Assembly (NCBI RefSeq): GCF_008801835.1
Contig: NZ_VZOW01000001.1
Span: 248,001-312,000 of the forward strand
Origin: Cupriavidus pauculus
GTDB lineage: Bacteria > Pseudomonadota > Gammaproteobacteria > Burkholderiales > Burkholderiaceae
DNA: 64,000 bases
Direction: 5' to 3'
Part shown: one piece after another, positions 1-8,927 of the stretch
How the letters are laid out: each line of letters opens with the position of its first letter
How positions within the stretch are numbered: position 1 is the first letter of the stretch
Notes under the pieces: generated by a model
Database searches by the model: none
What the model saw: only the letters and a program-made list of their open reading frames with translations
Told to the model about the DNA's origin: nothing
Made by a program: the position numbers and the translations under genes

Positions 1-608
1 GCGTCGGGGCCGATCCACAGCGCGTTCTTGCGGAAGGCGCCGGTCATCGGCGTATCGACGAAACCGGGTTTGATGGTGACCACGGCCACGCCCGCCTTGG
101 CAAGCCGCTGCCGCAGCCCGGACATGAACGCGGTGACCATGGCCTTGGCGCTGCCGTAGACATAGTTGCTCTGGCGGCCGCGCTCGCCGGCCACCGACGA
201 AATCACCGCAATGGTGCCGGCGCGGCGGCGCTCGAAAAGGTTGGCCAGCAAGGTCAGCAGGGCGACCACCGACAGCGCGTTGGTGCGCAATTCGGCCAGC
301 GTCAGATCCACCGACTGCGCGCAGGCGGACTGGTCCGACAACGTGCCGTGCGAGATCAGCACGATGTCGATGCCGCCAAGCGTGGCGTCGGCCAGCGCGA
401 TCATGCCGTCGTGCGAGCTGAAGTCGTTGGCGTCCATCACGGCCATATGCACGTGCGGCGCGCCGCGCGCGCGCAGGTCGTCGACCATGGCCTGCAGGCG
501 CGGTGCGCTGCGGCCGAGCAGAAACAATGCATCGCCGCGCTGGGCCATGCGTCGCGCGGTGGCTTCGGCCATGGCCGAGGTCGCGCCGACGATCAACACC
601 TTCTTCAT
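1..608 (-). CDS. SDR family oxidoreductase, DprE2-like (partial, C-terminus beyond left edge)
   Basis: The minus-strand frame starts at an ATG (606-608) that overlaps the stop of the upstream oxidoreductase in an ATGA, and runs off the window after about 202 codons. It begins MKKVLIVGATSAMAEATARR, a Rossmann-fold nucleotide-binding start of the SDR family. Further on it shows SSVAGERGRQSNYVYGSAKA, which holds the catalytic Ser and YxxxK, and then KPGFVDTPMT. Together with the DprE1-like and UbiA-like genes directly upstream, the best reading is the 2-ketoreductase of epimerisation of polyprenylphosphoryl ribose to arabinose, using NAD(P)H. The SDR call is secure. The substrate is inferred from context. 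Confidence 0.85.
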   Translation of the reverse strand, partial: MKKVLIVGATSAMAEATARRMAQRGDALFLLGRSAPRLQAMVDDLRARGAPHVHMAVMDANDFSSHDGMIALADATLGGIDIVLISHGTLSDQSACAQSVDLTLAELRTNALSVVALLTLLANLFERRRAGTIAVISSVAGERGRQSNYVYGSAKAMVTAFMSGLRQRLAKAGVAVVTIKPGFVDTPMTGAFRKNALWIGPD

Positions 609-1951
609 TTGCTCATCTCCCGATGGGTGGCCCCATCCGTCACGCGGCGCCAGAATCCCGACGAAAATGCCGGGTCGATATAGGGTGTCAGCGCTTCCCA
701 TTGCGGATATCCGGCGCGGAAGCATGCGCTGCTCATGCGCCCGTCCTTGGCGGGATAAAGCCGGCCGCCGGCGCCGGCCACGATCGCGTCGAGCCGCTCG
801 AACAACGCATGCAGACGCGGACCCGCGTTGGGAAAATCGAGCGCCAGCGTGAACCCCTCGCGCGGAAACGACAGCAGCCCGGGCGACGCCAGCGGGCCGA
901 ACTGCTTGAGCACGCCAAGGAACGATGCCGCGCCGCTACGGCCGATTTCGCTCAGCAGCGCGTGCAGCGCCGCGCGCGCATCGTCGGGCGGCACCACGCA
1001 CTGGTACTGGTAGAAACCCTTCGGGCCATACATGCGATGCCATTGCAGGATATGGTCGAGCGGATAGAAAAAGGTATCGCAGTGGGTCAGGCGCGGCGGC
1101 TCCGCGCGGCCGGTGCGGTGATAGTGCAGCGTGTTGAACGCGCCGACGCTGAGCCGGTTCACCAGCGAAAACGGCGGCGTGAACGGCATGCTGCGCGATC
1201 GCGGGCGGTCGCCATGGCGTGGCGGCTGCGCATCGGCAGGGGCGTGGCGGGCGCGCGTGAACAGGCCGCGTCCCACGCGATGCGCGCCGGCCGAGCAGTC
1301 GATCCACGCCACGGTGTACTCGTGCGTGTCCGCATAGGCGTGGCACAGCGCAAAGAATTGGTCGAGGCTGGCGAAGCGTTCGGTCTGTTCCTCGACCCAC
1401 GGCGAGGCGATCGGCCGCATCTGGATTTCGGCCCACAGCACCACACCGGTCAGCCCCAGCCCGCCGATGGTGGCCGCGAACCAGTCCGCGTTCTCGTGCG
1501 GCGAGCACTGCAGCGTCGCGCCGTCGGAACGCCGCAGCGCAAGCGCGCGCACATGGCGGCCAAAGGTGCCGTGGCTCAGGTGATTCTTGCCATGCACATC
1601 GTTGGCAATCGCGCCGCCCACGGTGACGAAGCGAGTGCCCGGCGTAACAGGCAGGAACCAGCCTTGCGGCACGATCAGTTTCAGGATGTCGGACAGCAGC
1701 ACGCCGGCTTCGCAGCGCAGCACGCCGGTTGCGGCGTCGAACGCGATGAAATGATCGAGATAGCGTGTGGAAAGCAGCGTGCCGCCGGGATTCAGACAAC
1801 TGTCGCCGTAGCTGCGGCCATTGCCGAACGGCAGCATGCTCGGGCTATCGGGGCGCAGCGCGGGCAGCGCGTCGAAGCGGCTCGGCAAGGCCAGCACATC
1901 GCTTTCGCTCGGCGCCGTACGGCCCCACGAGAAAACGGTCTGGCGCGTCAT
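605..1951 (-). CDS. FAD-binding oxidoreductase, DprE1-like (decaprenylphosphoryl-ribose 2'-oxidase family)
   Basis: This 448-residue protein has an N-terminal FAD-binding (PCMH/VAO-type) domain. Visible features are FGNGRSYGDSCLN near residue 42, then PGTRFVTVGGAIANDVHGKN, where GGAIANDVHGKNH is the characteristic FAD-contact segment of DprE1-like oxidases. The C-terminal half carries the substrate-domain motif MYGPKGFYQYQ and ends near FYPAKDGRM-like residues (LYPAKDGRMS). DprE1 oxidises the 2'-hydroxyl of polyprenylphosphoryl-beta-D-ribose, and the adjacent SDR would reduce the keto product to the arabinose epimer. The gene lies one base from the HAD-UbiA gene and overlaps the SDR by 4 bp, so one operon is very likely. 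Family assignment is strong. The exact sugar is inferred. Confidence 0.87.
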   Translation of the reverse strand: MTRQTVFSWGRTAPSESDVLALPSRFDALPALRPDSPSMLPFGNGRSYGDSCLNPGGTLLSTRYLDHFIAFDAATGVLRCEAGVLLSDILKLIVPQGWFLPVTPGTRFVTVGGAIANDVHGKNHLSHGTFGRHVRALALRRSDGATLQCSPHENADWFAATIGGLGLTGVVLWAEIQMRPIASPWVEEQTERFASLDQFFALCHAYADTHEYTVAWIDCSAGAHRVGRGLFTRARHAPADAQPPRHGDRPRSRSMPFTPPFSLVNRLSVGAFNTLHYHRTGRAEPPRLTHCDTFFYPLDHILQWHRMYGPKGFYQYQCVVPPDDARAALHALLSEIGRSGAASFLGVLKQFGPLASPGLLSFPREGFTLALDFPNAGPRLHALFERLDAIVAGAGGRLYPAKDGRMSSACFRAGYPQWEALTPYIDPAFSSGFWRRVTDGATHREMSK

Positions 1952-1952
1952 A

Positions 1953-3377
1953 TCACGTGGCGGCCCAGATCACGATCGCGCCAAGCACGCCGATCACCAG
2001 GCTGGCGCGGTCGCGCAGCGCGAACATCACAGGATCGTCGTGCATCAGACCGCGATGCGACACCACCCAGACGCGCGTGATCCAATACAGCATCAGCGGA
2101 CACAGCGCCCAAAGCACCTCGGGATGGCGATACAGCGTTTCCACCACGGGGTTGTTGATATAGAGCGCCAGCACCAGCACGCACATATAACCGGCGCCGG
2201 TGCCGAGGCTTTCCAGCAGAGCCAGGTCGTCCAGCCGATAGCCGCGCCCGGCGGCTTCCAGCTTGCCCTGGCGCTGCATCACCTGCAGTTCGGCAAAGCG
2301 CTTGACCAGCGCCAGGCTCAGGAACAGGAACAGCGAAAACAGCAGCAACCAGAGCGACAGCGGCACCGCCACGGCCGCCGCGCCGGCCACGATGCGGATG
2401 GTGTAAAGCCCGGCCAGGCACAGCACATCGACGATCACCAGTTGCTTGACGCCCAGCGTGTAGGCCAGCGTCAGCAGATAGTAACCACCGAGCGTCAGGC
2501 CGAACTGTACCGGCAGCAGCCAGGCAATGCCGGCGGTGGCCAGCAACAACAGCGGAATCAGCGCAAAGCCGGCTTTCAACGGCAGCGCGCCGCTGGCAAA
2601 CGGCCGCTGCGATTTGCGCGGATGCTGGCGATCGGCCTCCACATCGAGCATGTCGTTGAGCACGTAGACCGATGACGCGCACAGGCAGAACGCCAGAAAA
2701 GCCAGTGCGGCATGGCCCAGCGCGGTGGGGTCGAGGATGCGGTGCGCGGCGGCCACTGGCACGAACAGCAGCGCATTCTTGGCCCATTGATGCGGACGCA
2801 GCAGCCTGCACAGCGCGCGGACGTGATGGCCCGGCGATCCAAACGTGCGGTAGACGTCGGTGACCTGGCGCGCGCGCTGCTCCAGGTCGCCGTGCGCGTT
2901 GACCACCACGCCGCCGCGGCTGACCGACCACACATGCAGGTCGACGGTGTCGTTGCCGCAATAGTCGAAAGCCCGGTTGCCAAACTTCGCCACCAGCATT
3001 TCGGCCTTCTGCTTGCCGGATAGATTGAGCGTGTCGCTGCTGGCCAGCACGCCGTCGAACAATTGCAGATGAAGCGCCACCGCTTCGGCCAGGCGCTGGT
3101 TGGATGCGGTGCACAGCCAGATCTGGCGGCCTTCGCGGCGCTCATCGGTCAACCATTGCAGCAGCTCGCGATGAAACGGCAGCGCGGCATGGTTGAGCAA
3201 CACGCGGCTGGCGACCTGCGCTTTCAAATGGGCCTTGCCGCGCAGCAGCCACCAGGGCAGCAGGAACAGGTACAGCGGATTCTTGCGCAGCAGCGCCACG
3301 CAGGTTTCCACCAGCAGGTCTGCGTGGATCAGTGTGCCGTCGAGATCGACGCACAACGGAACGGCGGCGTGGCTCAT
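1953..3377 (-). CDS. HAD phosphatase-UbiA prenyltransferase fusion protein (DPPR synthase-like)
   Basis: This 474-residue protein has two parts. Residues 1 to about 185 are a HAD-type hydrolase: VDLDGTLIHADLL (motif I, nucleophile Asp), LCTASNQR (motif II) and YCGNDTVDLHVW (motif III acidic cluster). Residues about 190-474 are a multi-spanning UbiA-family domain with the Asp-rich motif NDMLDVEADRQHP. In mycobacteria the UbiA homologue joins decaprenyl phosphate to phosphoribosyl pyrophosphate and a separate phosphatase then removes the 5-phosphate. Here a HAD domain is fused and could supply that step. Its stop is one base before the start of the DprE1-like gene, and its start overlaps the GtrA gene by 4 bp. 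Domain calls are secure. The coupled reaction is inference. Confidence 0.87.
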   Translation of the reverse strand: MSHAAVPLCVDLDGTLIHADLLVETCVALLRKNPLYLFLLPWWLLRGKAHLKAQVASRVLLNHAALPFHRELLQWLTDERREGRQIWLCTASNQRLAEAVALHLQLFDGVLASSDTLNLSGKQKAEMLVAKFGNRAFDYCGNDTVDLHVWSVSRGGVVVNAHGDLEQRARQVTDVYRTFGSPGHHVRALCRLLRPHQWAKNALLFVPVAAAHRILDPTALGHAALAFLAFCLCASSVYVLNDMLDVEADRQHPRKSQRPFASGALPLKAGFALIPLLLLATAGIAWLLPVQFGLTLGGYYLLTLAYTLGVKQLVIVDVLCLAGLYTIRIVAGAAAVAVPLSLWLLLFSLFLFLSLALVKRFAELQVMQRQGKLEAAGRGYRLDDLALLESLGTGAGYMCVLVLALYINNPVVETLYRHPEVLWALCPLMLYWITRVWVVSHRGLMHDDPVMFALRDRASLVIGVLGAIVIWAAT

Positions 3378-3820
3378 TTACCTTCTCCGATGCAAACGGA
3401 CTGCTCGCTCCAGCCGCGCCTGAACACAAAGCGCTTGTCCAGCTGGTACTTGGTGTAGTAGCCGAGGCTCAGGCCCAGCACGCCGCCCGCATAGCGCATG
3501 GTGTGCGTGCCGAAGATCTGTGCGAAACCGAATTCGAAGGCCCAGAAGATTGCCGTGGTGGCCAGCCCCATGACCGTGTAGAGCGCGAACACGCGCGCAT
3601 CGTGCGCGGCGTTGTCGGCCTCGAAACCGAAGATGAAGCGCTTGTCCAGCACGTACTTCACGACCAGGCCAACGCCTGTGCCCATCGCCACGGACAGCAC
3701 GATGTCGTACGCGCCGCCGTACAGCCGTAAAAAGAGATCCTGCGCGCCGATGTTGGCGACGATGGCGATCGCCGCCAGTACGACATAGGTCACGGCGATG
3801 CGCGCGGCGCTAGCGTCCAT
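3374..3820 (-). CDS. GtrA family membrane protein
   Basis: This 148-residue protein has four predicted membrane helices and the GtrA-type layout, with two similar loop motifs, KYVLDKRFIFGF and KYQLDKRFVFRR. GtrA-family proteins help move or present polyprenyl-phosphate-linked sugars across the inner membrane. Here it would serve the lipid-linked pentose made by the neighbouring enzymes. The chosen ATG at 3820 has GGAG seven bases upstream. An ATG at 3832 in the same frame is possible. The 5' end overlaps the 3' end of the glycosyltransferase gene and the 3' end overlaps the HAD-UbiA start, so translation is probably coupled. Confidence 0.85.
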   Translation of the reverse strand: MDASAARIAVTYVVLAAIAIVANIGAQDLFLRLYGGAYDIVLSVAMGTGVGLVVKYVLDKRFIFGFEADNAAHDARVFALYTVMGLATTAIFWAFEFGFAQIFGTHTMRYAGGVLGLSLGYYTKYQLDKRFVFRRGWSEQSVCIGEGK

Positions 3821-5453
3821 GCGGCGCTCCATCCTCGTTGCGCAGCGAGAGAGGCTGCCACGCAGTCAGCGCGTCCAGGCCCGTGACGTCGCGATAGATC
3901 GTGATATCGAATTGGTATTGCGGATAGCGTCCGTCGAGCCGCTGCTTGATGCGATAGTTGGCGTCGCGGCCGAACACTTGGCGCGCTTCGCCGGCGTGGC
4001 GCAGCGCGTCCGCCTGCGCGTACATGCGGTCGATCGTTGCGGTGTCGAACATGCCCGCGTAGCTGCGCACCACGGCGACGCAGCGGTGCGGGGCGGCGAG
4101 CACGTCGGCCGGCAGCGTCTGGCGCGAGAACGGCCCCAGTTGAGGATATCCGCCCACATCGACATGCCAGTTCAGCGCCGGGTCATGCGCCACCACCACC
4201 AGATCGCCACCGCACTCGGCGCGCTGGCGTTGCAGGTCGGCCAGGACCGGAGCGAGTTGCAGGTCCCAGCTGTTCTTGGTGGTGTTCTGATGCGTGGCAA
4301 CGTTGAAGACGCCCCACAGATTGCCTAGCGCCAGCGCCGCGAAACATGCCAGGAACAGTCGGGCGCGCGCCGGCGGCACACGGAGCGTGGCCAGCCATAA
4401 CGCCTGCCATGGCGACACGATCACAAGATTGCGGAACTTGCCGGCAAGTCCGGTCGCGAGGGTTGCTGCGACGCCGAGTCCGTAGGCGTGGAGGTAGCGG
4501 TTGCGCAGGTTGCCGCGCGCATCGAGCGCGAACGCCAGGCCCACCATGCCGCTCAGTCCCAGTGCGGACAGCAGTGCCGGCGCCGATACCGGAAATACGC
4601 CCTGATTGGAGATTTGCGCGATGGCAAAACCCATCAGGTTCTTGGTCATCGACGACACCTGCGATCCCTTCGACTGCAGGTGAACGGTCAGGAATATATG
4701 GAACTGGTACGCATACAGCAGCGCGGCCAACGGCGCGGCCCAGGCGATGCCGACGAGGCGCTCGCGCACGCTTTGCCGCGTACCGGTCCAGTACAGCCAT
4801 AGCACCGGCAACGCCACCACAAACACCGCGTAGCCGAGATAGCCGAGCACCACCAGTCCGCCGAAACACTTGCCCCAGTAACGCCAGCCATCGCGCGTGG
4901 GCGTGATGCTCAGCCACACCAGCACCGGTACGAAATACGCGTACCAGCGCACCCCGGTGCACCACATCAGGATCGCGGGATTCAGGCAAAGCAAGACGAA
5001 CAGCAGCGCCGCCGCGCGATTGCCGTGGCGCTGGCGGATCGCCTCCGTGGCATACACCAGGGCGCCCGCGGTCATGAGCGCTGTGGCCAGCCGCACCAGC
5101 GACCAGTCGCCGGTGATGGCATGCAGCAGCCAGTTGATGAAATACGAGCCGGGCGGATGCACATCCTCGGTCTGCATCAACGGCACGACGCCAAGACCCA
5201 ATCGCTCGACCAGGCCCATGTTGGTGAATTCGTCGTCATAACCGAGCGACAGATAGGCCACCGCGCCGTAAAGCACGCACAGCAATCCGTAGCCGAGCGC
5301 AAACGCGCGCGCCTGCCATGCGGTCGACGACGCGGTGCGCGGGCCGCATGGCGTCCCTTCCGCTTGCGTGGCGTCGTTCGCATTCAGATAGGGCGGCACG
5401 GTGTTTCTCCTCGGCGATTTCAGTCGGCGGCGCGGTCGACCGGAATCCGCCAT
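3810..5453 (-). CDS. GT-C type membrane glycosyltransferase (GT39/ArnT-like)
   Basis: With the ATG at 5453 the protein has 547 residues. The first luminal loop has the acidic motif GYDDEFTN, and the next has EDVHPPGSYFINW, the HPP motif typical of polyprenyl-phosphate-sugar-dependent GT39/ArnT-like enzymes. Many hydrophobic helices follow, then a soluble C-terminal part from about residue 420. It is the first gene of the five-gene overlapping operon and is the obvious candidate to transfer the lipid-linked pentose to a periplasmic acceptor, which the sequence does not identify. The frame is open upstream to 5609, but that stretch is arginine-rich and lacks a convincing start. Confidence 0.72.
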   Translation of the reverse strand: MADSGRPRRRLKSPRRNTVPPYLNANDATQAEGTPCGPRTASSTAWQARAFALGYGLLCVLYGAVAYLSLGYDDEFTNMGLVERLGLGVVPLMQTEDVHPPGSYFINWLLHAITGDWSLVRLATALMTAGALVYATEAIRQRHGNRAAALLFVLLCLNPAILMWCTGVRWYAYFVPVLVWLSITPTRDGWRYWGKCFGGLVVLGYLGYAVFVVALPVLWLYWTGTRQSVRERLVGIAWAAPLAALLYAYQFHIFLTVHLQSKGSQVSSMTKNLMGFAIAQISNQGVFPVSAPALLSALGLSGMVGLAFALDARGNLRNRYLHAYGLGVAATLATGLAGKFRNLVIVSPWQALWLATLRVPPARARLFLACFAALALGNLWGVFNVATHQNTTKNSWDLQLAPVLADLQRQRAECGGDLVVVAHDPALNWHVDVGGYPQLGPFSRQTLPADVLAAPHRCVAVVRSYAGMFDTATIDRMYAQADALRHAGEARQVFGRDANYRIKQRLDGRYPQYQFDITIYRDVTGLDALTAWQPLSLRNEDGAPHGR

Positions 5454-5615
5454 GGCAAACGCTTTCCCCGGATCTCCAGCCGTCGAACGAGTATCTGGCC
5501 CGGGCTGCGCGGGGTCTGTTGGATAGCGAACGAAGGGCCGGCCGACGCTTGCGCGTAGCGGATATCGCGCGCGACCGGACTGTTCAGCGTCCCGATGTCG
5601 CGCTATCATTTGCCG

Positions 5616-5635
5616 CTATGCAACCAGTTGCATAG
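5616..5635. promoter_or_regulatory. 20-bp palindrome, probable operator
   Basis: CTATGCAACCAGTTGCATAG is a perfect inverted repeat with 9-bp arms and a 2-bp centre. It lies 48-67 bp before the SnoaL-like gene start and in the divergent space before the glycosyltransferase operon. Size and symmetry fit a dimeric repressor such as MarR or TetR type. No regulator gene lies next to it. Confidence 0.55.
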
Positions 5636-5682
5636 GTCCCCAAAGGCGGGGAAACGACAGATAAAACATCGAGGAGACTGAT

Positions 5683-6120
5683 ATGGACGTCCAAGGCTTG
5701 ATCCCCGAGGCGCGGCAGACGCTGACCGCCTGGCACGCATTGCTGGCGCGCAACGCCATGGAAGAGCTGGATCCGTTGCTGTCGGACCGCATCGTGTTCC
5801 GCTCGCCGGTCGCCCATACGCCGTATCCGGGCCGCGCCGCGATCAAGCTGGTGCTCAAGACCGTGAACACGGTGTTCGAGAACTTCACCTATCACCGCGT
5901 GCTTGCCTCGGCCGACGGCAAGAGCGTGGTGCTCGAGTTCAGTGCCGAAATTAACGGCAAGGCGCTCAAGGGCATCGACATGCTGCGTTTCGACGATGCG
6001 GGCAAGATCGAGGAATTCGAGGTCATGGTGCGGCCGATGTCCGGCCTGCATGCGCTGGCCGACGCGATGGGCGCGAAACTCGGCGCAAACAAGGCAACGC
6101 TCACCGCCGCGCAAGGCTGA
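5683..6120 (+). CDS. SnoaL-like / nuclear transport factor 2 family protein
   Basis: This 145-residue soluble protein has the cone-shaped SnoaL/NTF2-like pattern: an N-terminal helix segment (TAWHALLARNAMEELDPLL), a strand region with SDRIVFRSPVAHTPYPGR, and C-terminal strands ending LRFDDAGKIEEFEVMVRP. Such proteins are small ligand-binding or isomerase-like enzymes, and no catalytic residue set identifies a reaction. GAGGAG lies just before the ATG at 5683. It is a single gene, divergent from the glycosyltransferase operon and downstream of a palindromic operator candidate. Confidence 0.8.
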   Translation: MDVQGLIPEARQTLTAWHALLARNAMEELDPLLSDRIVFRSPVAHTPYPGRAAIKLVLKTVNTVFENFTYHRVLASADGKSVVLEFSAEINGKALKGIDMLRFDDAGKIEEFEVMVRPMSGLHALADAMGAKLGANKATLTAAQG

Positions 6121-6215
6121 GCGCGCGCGTGTGAGCCACGCGCCGGACGTGGCGGCCGAGGCCGTCGCACCCCGGCACGGGCCGCGGTGCGCCGACTTGC
6201 TTCGCGCCGTCCCAA

Positions 6216-7988
6216 TCAGCCCGCGTAGCCGTGCGACGTGCTTGCCGCCATCGGTGCGTCGGCTGCTGGCTCCGTGTGAGCGGGCGCGCGCACGTCGCAC
6301 GCGACCAGCGCGCTGAGCTGGGTGGCCAGATGGTCGGCCAGCCGCGCGGTCAGCGCCAGGATGGTGAGGGTCGGATTGGCCTGCCCCGAAGACGGAAACA
6401 CCGCGCTGCTGGCCACATAGAGATTGTCGGTGCCAAATACGCGGCAATCGGGATCGACCACGCCGCGTCGCGCGTCGGCCGCCATGCGCGTGGTGCCGAT
6501 CTGGTGAAAACCGTCGGTGGCCTGCGCCATCACGGCGGCCAGCCGCTCGGATTCGGGCATCCAGTAGTCGAGCCGGCCCGCGCCGGTTTCGCGCAAATGC
6601 CGGTCCAGCAGCGCATGCTGGCGCAGCACCGATTCGCCGTCCGCGGGCTGATAGCGCAGATCCACCTTCAGACGCCGCATGCCGTAGGCGTCCACGCTGT
6701 CGGCCAACGTCACGCGGCTTTCGCGCGACGGCAATTGTTCGGCGTGATAGTGCAGCGCATACACATTGTTCGGGCTCGACAGAAAGAAGCCCGGCAGGCG
6801 CGGCCGCGCGAAATAGCGCCGATAGACGAACGGCGGCACAAACGTGGCGATGCGCGGCAACTGGCGGACCACGTTGCGCCAGTGCGCGGCCTGGCTGCCC
6901 CGCGCATTGGCCGCCGTGACGCTCTTGGCAATGGCGGGCGCGGCCAGCATGCGATTCAGCCCCGGCGTGCGCAGCGCCAGATAGGCCAGCGACAGCACGC
7001 CGTTACCGTGCGCGGGATCGGCGGGTGGATGATTGTCCAGCCACATCGCGGTATTGAGCAGGCCATGCTGGCGCTGCACCGCGGCCGGCGCGGTCAGCCG
7101 CCGCCGCGCATAGAACCCCTGGGCGTCACGTTCGAAGTGATAGATCGTGCGCGCCGGGTCGGCATGGAACCGCACGCTGGCGATCTTGCCGGAGATATGT
7201 CCCATATAGTGCCGGCCCAGCATGTCACTGCGATTGCCCAGGCGGTTGTCGTGGCGGGTGTTGGCGTTGAGCAGCAGGCGCGCCACTTCCAGCCCGCCGC
7301 AGGCCAGCACAAAGCGCTCGGCCTGGATGCGCACGCGCGCGGCGCCCGTCTCGCCGCTGGCCACCACCACGCCGCGCACCTGTTCGCTGTGCGGATCGAG
7401 GTCGATGGCGACGCAGGTGGAATCGAGTAGTAGCCGGATATGCGGATGCGATGTCAGCACCTGCGCGTAGCGTTGCGCGAAGTTCGGCTCGCCACTCCAG
7501 CGTTCCAGATCGGACGCGATGAAATCGCCTGCGCGGAACGTGCCGCTAAGCGGACGCGCCGCCGTGGCCGCGTCAAGCTGGTGCAGCGAAAATGCCGGCC
7601 GGCCGCAATCGGCGTAGTCGCAGGCGATGTCGTACCACGGCAATATCTGCGCGTACGAAATCGGCCAGTCCGTGCCCGGCGCATGGTCGCGCGTCTCGAA
7701 ATCTATCGGATCGAAGGGGATGCAGCGCCCGCCCCATAACCACGAGGTGCCGCCCAGCGCGCGGCGCACGGCGTCCTGCATCGGCGCATGGCGACGGCTG
7801 TCGACGATCTCGGCGTCGCACATCGATTGCGCTGGCGTATGAGATCGGGCGCCGCCGCTTTCCACCAGCACCACATCGATCTTGCGCCGCGCCAGTTCCA
7901 GCGCGCAGGCGATACCAGCCGGACCGGCGCCGATGATGCACACGCGGGTCTGCAGGGTCGCCTCAGGCGACGGGGTGCTCGGGGCCAT
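6216..7988 (-). CDS. GMC family FAD-dependent oxidoreductase
   Basis: This is a 590-residue protein. The N-terminal dinucleotide-binding motif VCIIGAGPAGIACALELARR is followed by VVLVESGG. The middle has WLWGGRCIPFDPIDFE, and the C-terminal GMC signature region reads HQIGTTRMAADARRGVVDPD...VFPSSGQANPTLTILAL. GMC enzymes oxidise alcohols or sugars with FAD. The His of HQIGTTRM is at the usual active-site position, but the substrate cannot be read. The start at 7988 has GGAGAGG upstream, whereas the in-frame ATG at 8015 has none. It stands alone on the minus strand, 159 bp after the GNAT gene, which is transcribed the same way. Confidence 0.88.
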   Translation of the reverse strand: MAPSTPSPEATLQTRVCIIGAGPAGIACALELARRKIDVVLVESGGARSHTPAQSMCDAEIVDSRRHAPMQDAVRRALGGTSWLWGGRCIPFDPIDFETRDHAPGTDWPISYAQILPWYDIACDYADCGRPAFSLHQLDAATAARPLSGTFRAGDFIASDLERWSGEPNFAQRYAQVLTSHPHIRLLLDSTCVAIDLDPHSEQVRGVVVASGETGAARVRIQAERFVLACGGLEVARLLLNANTRHDNRLGNRSDMLGRHYMGHISGKIASVRFHADPARTIYHFERDAQGFYARRRLTAPAAVQRQHGLLNTAMWLDNHPPADPAHGNGVLSLAYLALRTPGLNRMLAAPAIAKSVTAANARGSQAAHWRNVVRQLPRIATFVPPFVYRRYFARPRLPGFFLSSPNNVYALHYHAEQLPSRESRVTLADSVDAYGMRRLKVDLRYQPADGESVLRQHALLDRHLRETGAGRLDYWMPESERLAAVMAQATDGFHQIGTTRMAADARRGVVDPDCRVFGTDNLYVASSAVFPSSGQANPTLTILALTARLADHLATQLSALVACDVRAPAHTEPAADAPMAASTSHGYAG

Positions 7989-8147
7989 CGATGCCTCTCC
8001 GGTTTTTCTTGTCATCGCGGCGAGCGATGGGGCGCGCCAGGGCCTACGGACGGCCGGGCAAGCGATCCGTCCACGTCGGCAATGTATTTGCGCGCCAGCG
8101 TGCGCTCCGTGCGGCGGCGCACCAACCGGCGGAACGCGGGCAGCGGA

Positions 8148-8768
8148 TCAGTCCGCGCGAGGCGGCTTGCCGGGCGCTTGCCGCAGATCGAGCGTCGCCA
8201 CGCGCAGCGTGGCGTCGTCGGGCGAGGCCACGTCCTTGAAGCCAAGGCGGCGCGCCAGCCCGCGCATGCCCCGGTTGGAAGCGAGGATGTAGCCTTCCAT
8301 AAGCTCGAAGCCTTCGGCGCGCGCGCAGTCGATCAGCGCTTCCATCAGGCGCCTGGCCAGCCCGTTGGCGCGCCAGCCATCCAGCAGCGTGACCGCGAAT
8401 TCGCAGCGCTTGCTGCCGGGAATGCCGTTGTAGCGCGCGCCGCCGACCAGATCGCCCGAGCCGTCGGTCATTTCGGCGACCAGCGTGCAGTCGTGTCCGA
8501 CCGGGTGGACGACCGCTTCGAGCATGGAGTCTGGCAAATCCTTCATCGCGGTCATGAAGCGGGTATAACGCGCGTCGGCCGACAGCAGGTCAAAGGCTTC
8601 CAGCACGCCCGCGCGGTCGTCATCGCGGATCGCCCGCAGCAGGACCTCGCGGCCATCCCGCAAAGTCACCCGCATGGGCAGGCGCGGGGCGCACGATTCG
8701 GCCGCGCCGGCTGGATCGGCAGGACGGGGTGCGGGCGGATTGGAGGAATCGGGCGGATTGACGGGCAT
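8148..8768 (-). CDS. GNAT family N-acetyltransferase
   Basis: This protein has about 206 residues with a proline-rich N-terminus of about 30 residues, then a GNAT fold: VLLRAIRDDDRAGVLEAFDLLS, the strand EFAVTLLDGWRANGLARRLM (acetyl-CoA pyrophosphate-binding region, a degenerate R/QxxGxG/A), and NRGMRGLARRLGFK, the usual last helix and strand. It resembles the acetyltransferase domain found at the C-terminus of Pat/Pka-like protein acetylases, but no other domain is present. The substrate is unknown. The start is uncertain: the ATG at 8768 was chosen over a TTG at 8795. Confidence 0.82.
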   Translation of the reverse strand: MPVNPPDSSNPPAPRPADPAGAAESCAPRLPMRVTLRDGREVLLRAIRDDDRAGVLEAFDLLSADARYTRFMTAMKDLPDSMLEAVVHPVGHDCTLVAEMTDGSGDLVGGARYNGIPGSKRCEFAVTLLDGWRANGLARRLMEALIDCARAEGFELMEGYILASNRGMRGLARRLGFKDVASPDDATLRVATLDLRQAPGKPPRAD

Positions 8769-8927
8769 CGGCAGGATCGAGGGGCGTGCCGTCAATGGTA
8801 GACAACACGGCGGCGCGATCCAACCGATCGATCCAAATCGGACCGGCGCGCTTGATCGCCCCTAAAGTCCACCAGAAAGTTGCCGTTAGATCACTACACT
8901 GGATCAACCCTAGTGGATACGGATCGT

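Noticed and set aside
503-2080. Long plus-strand frame opposite the DprE1-like gene
   Set aside because: It is an antisense shadow of a strongly supported oxidoreductase, Arg/His/Gln-rich and without any domain.
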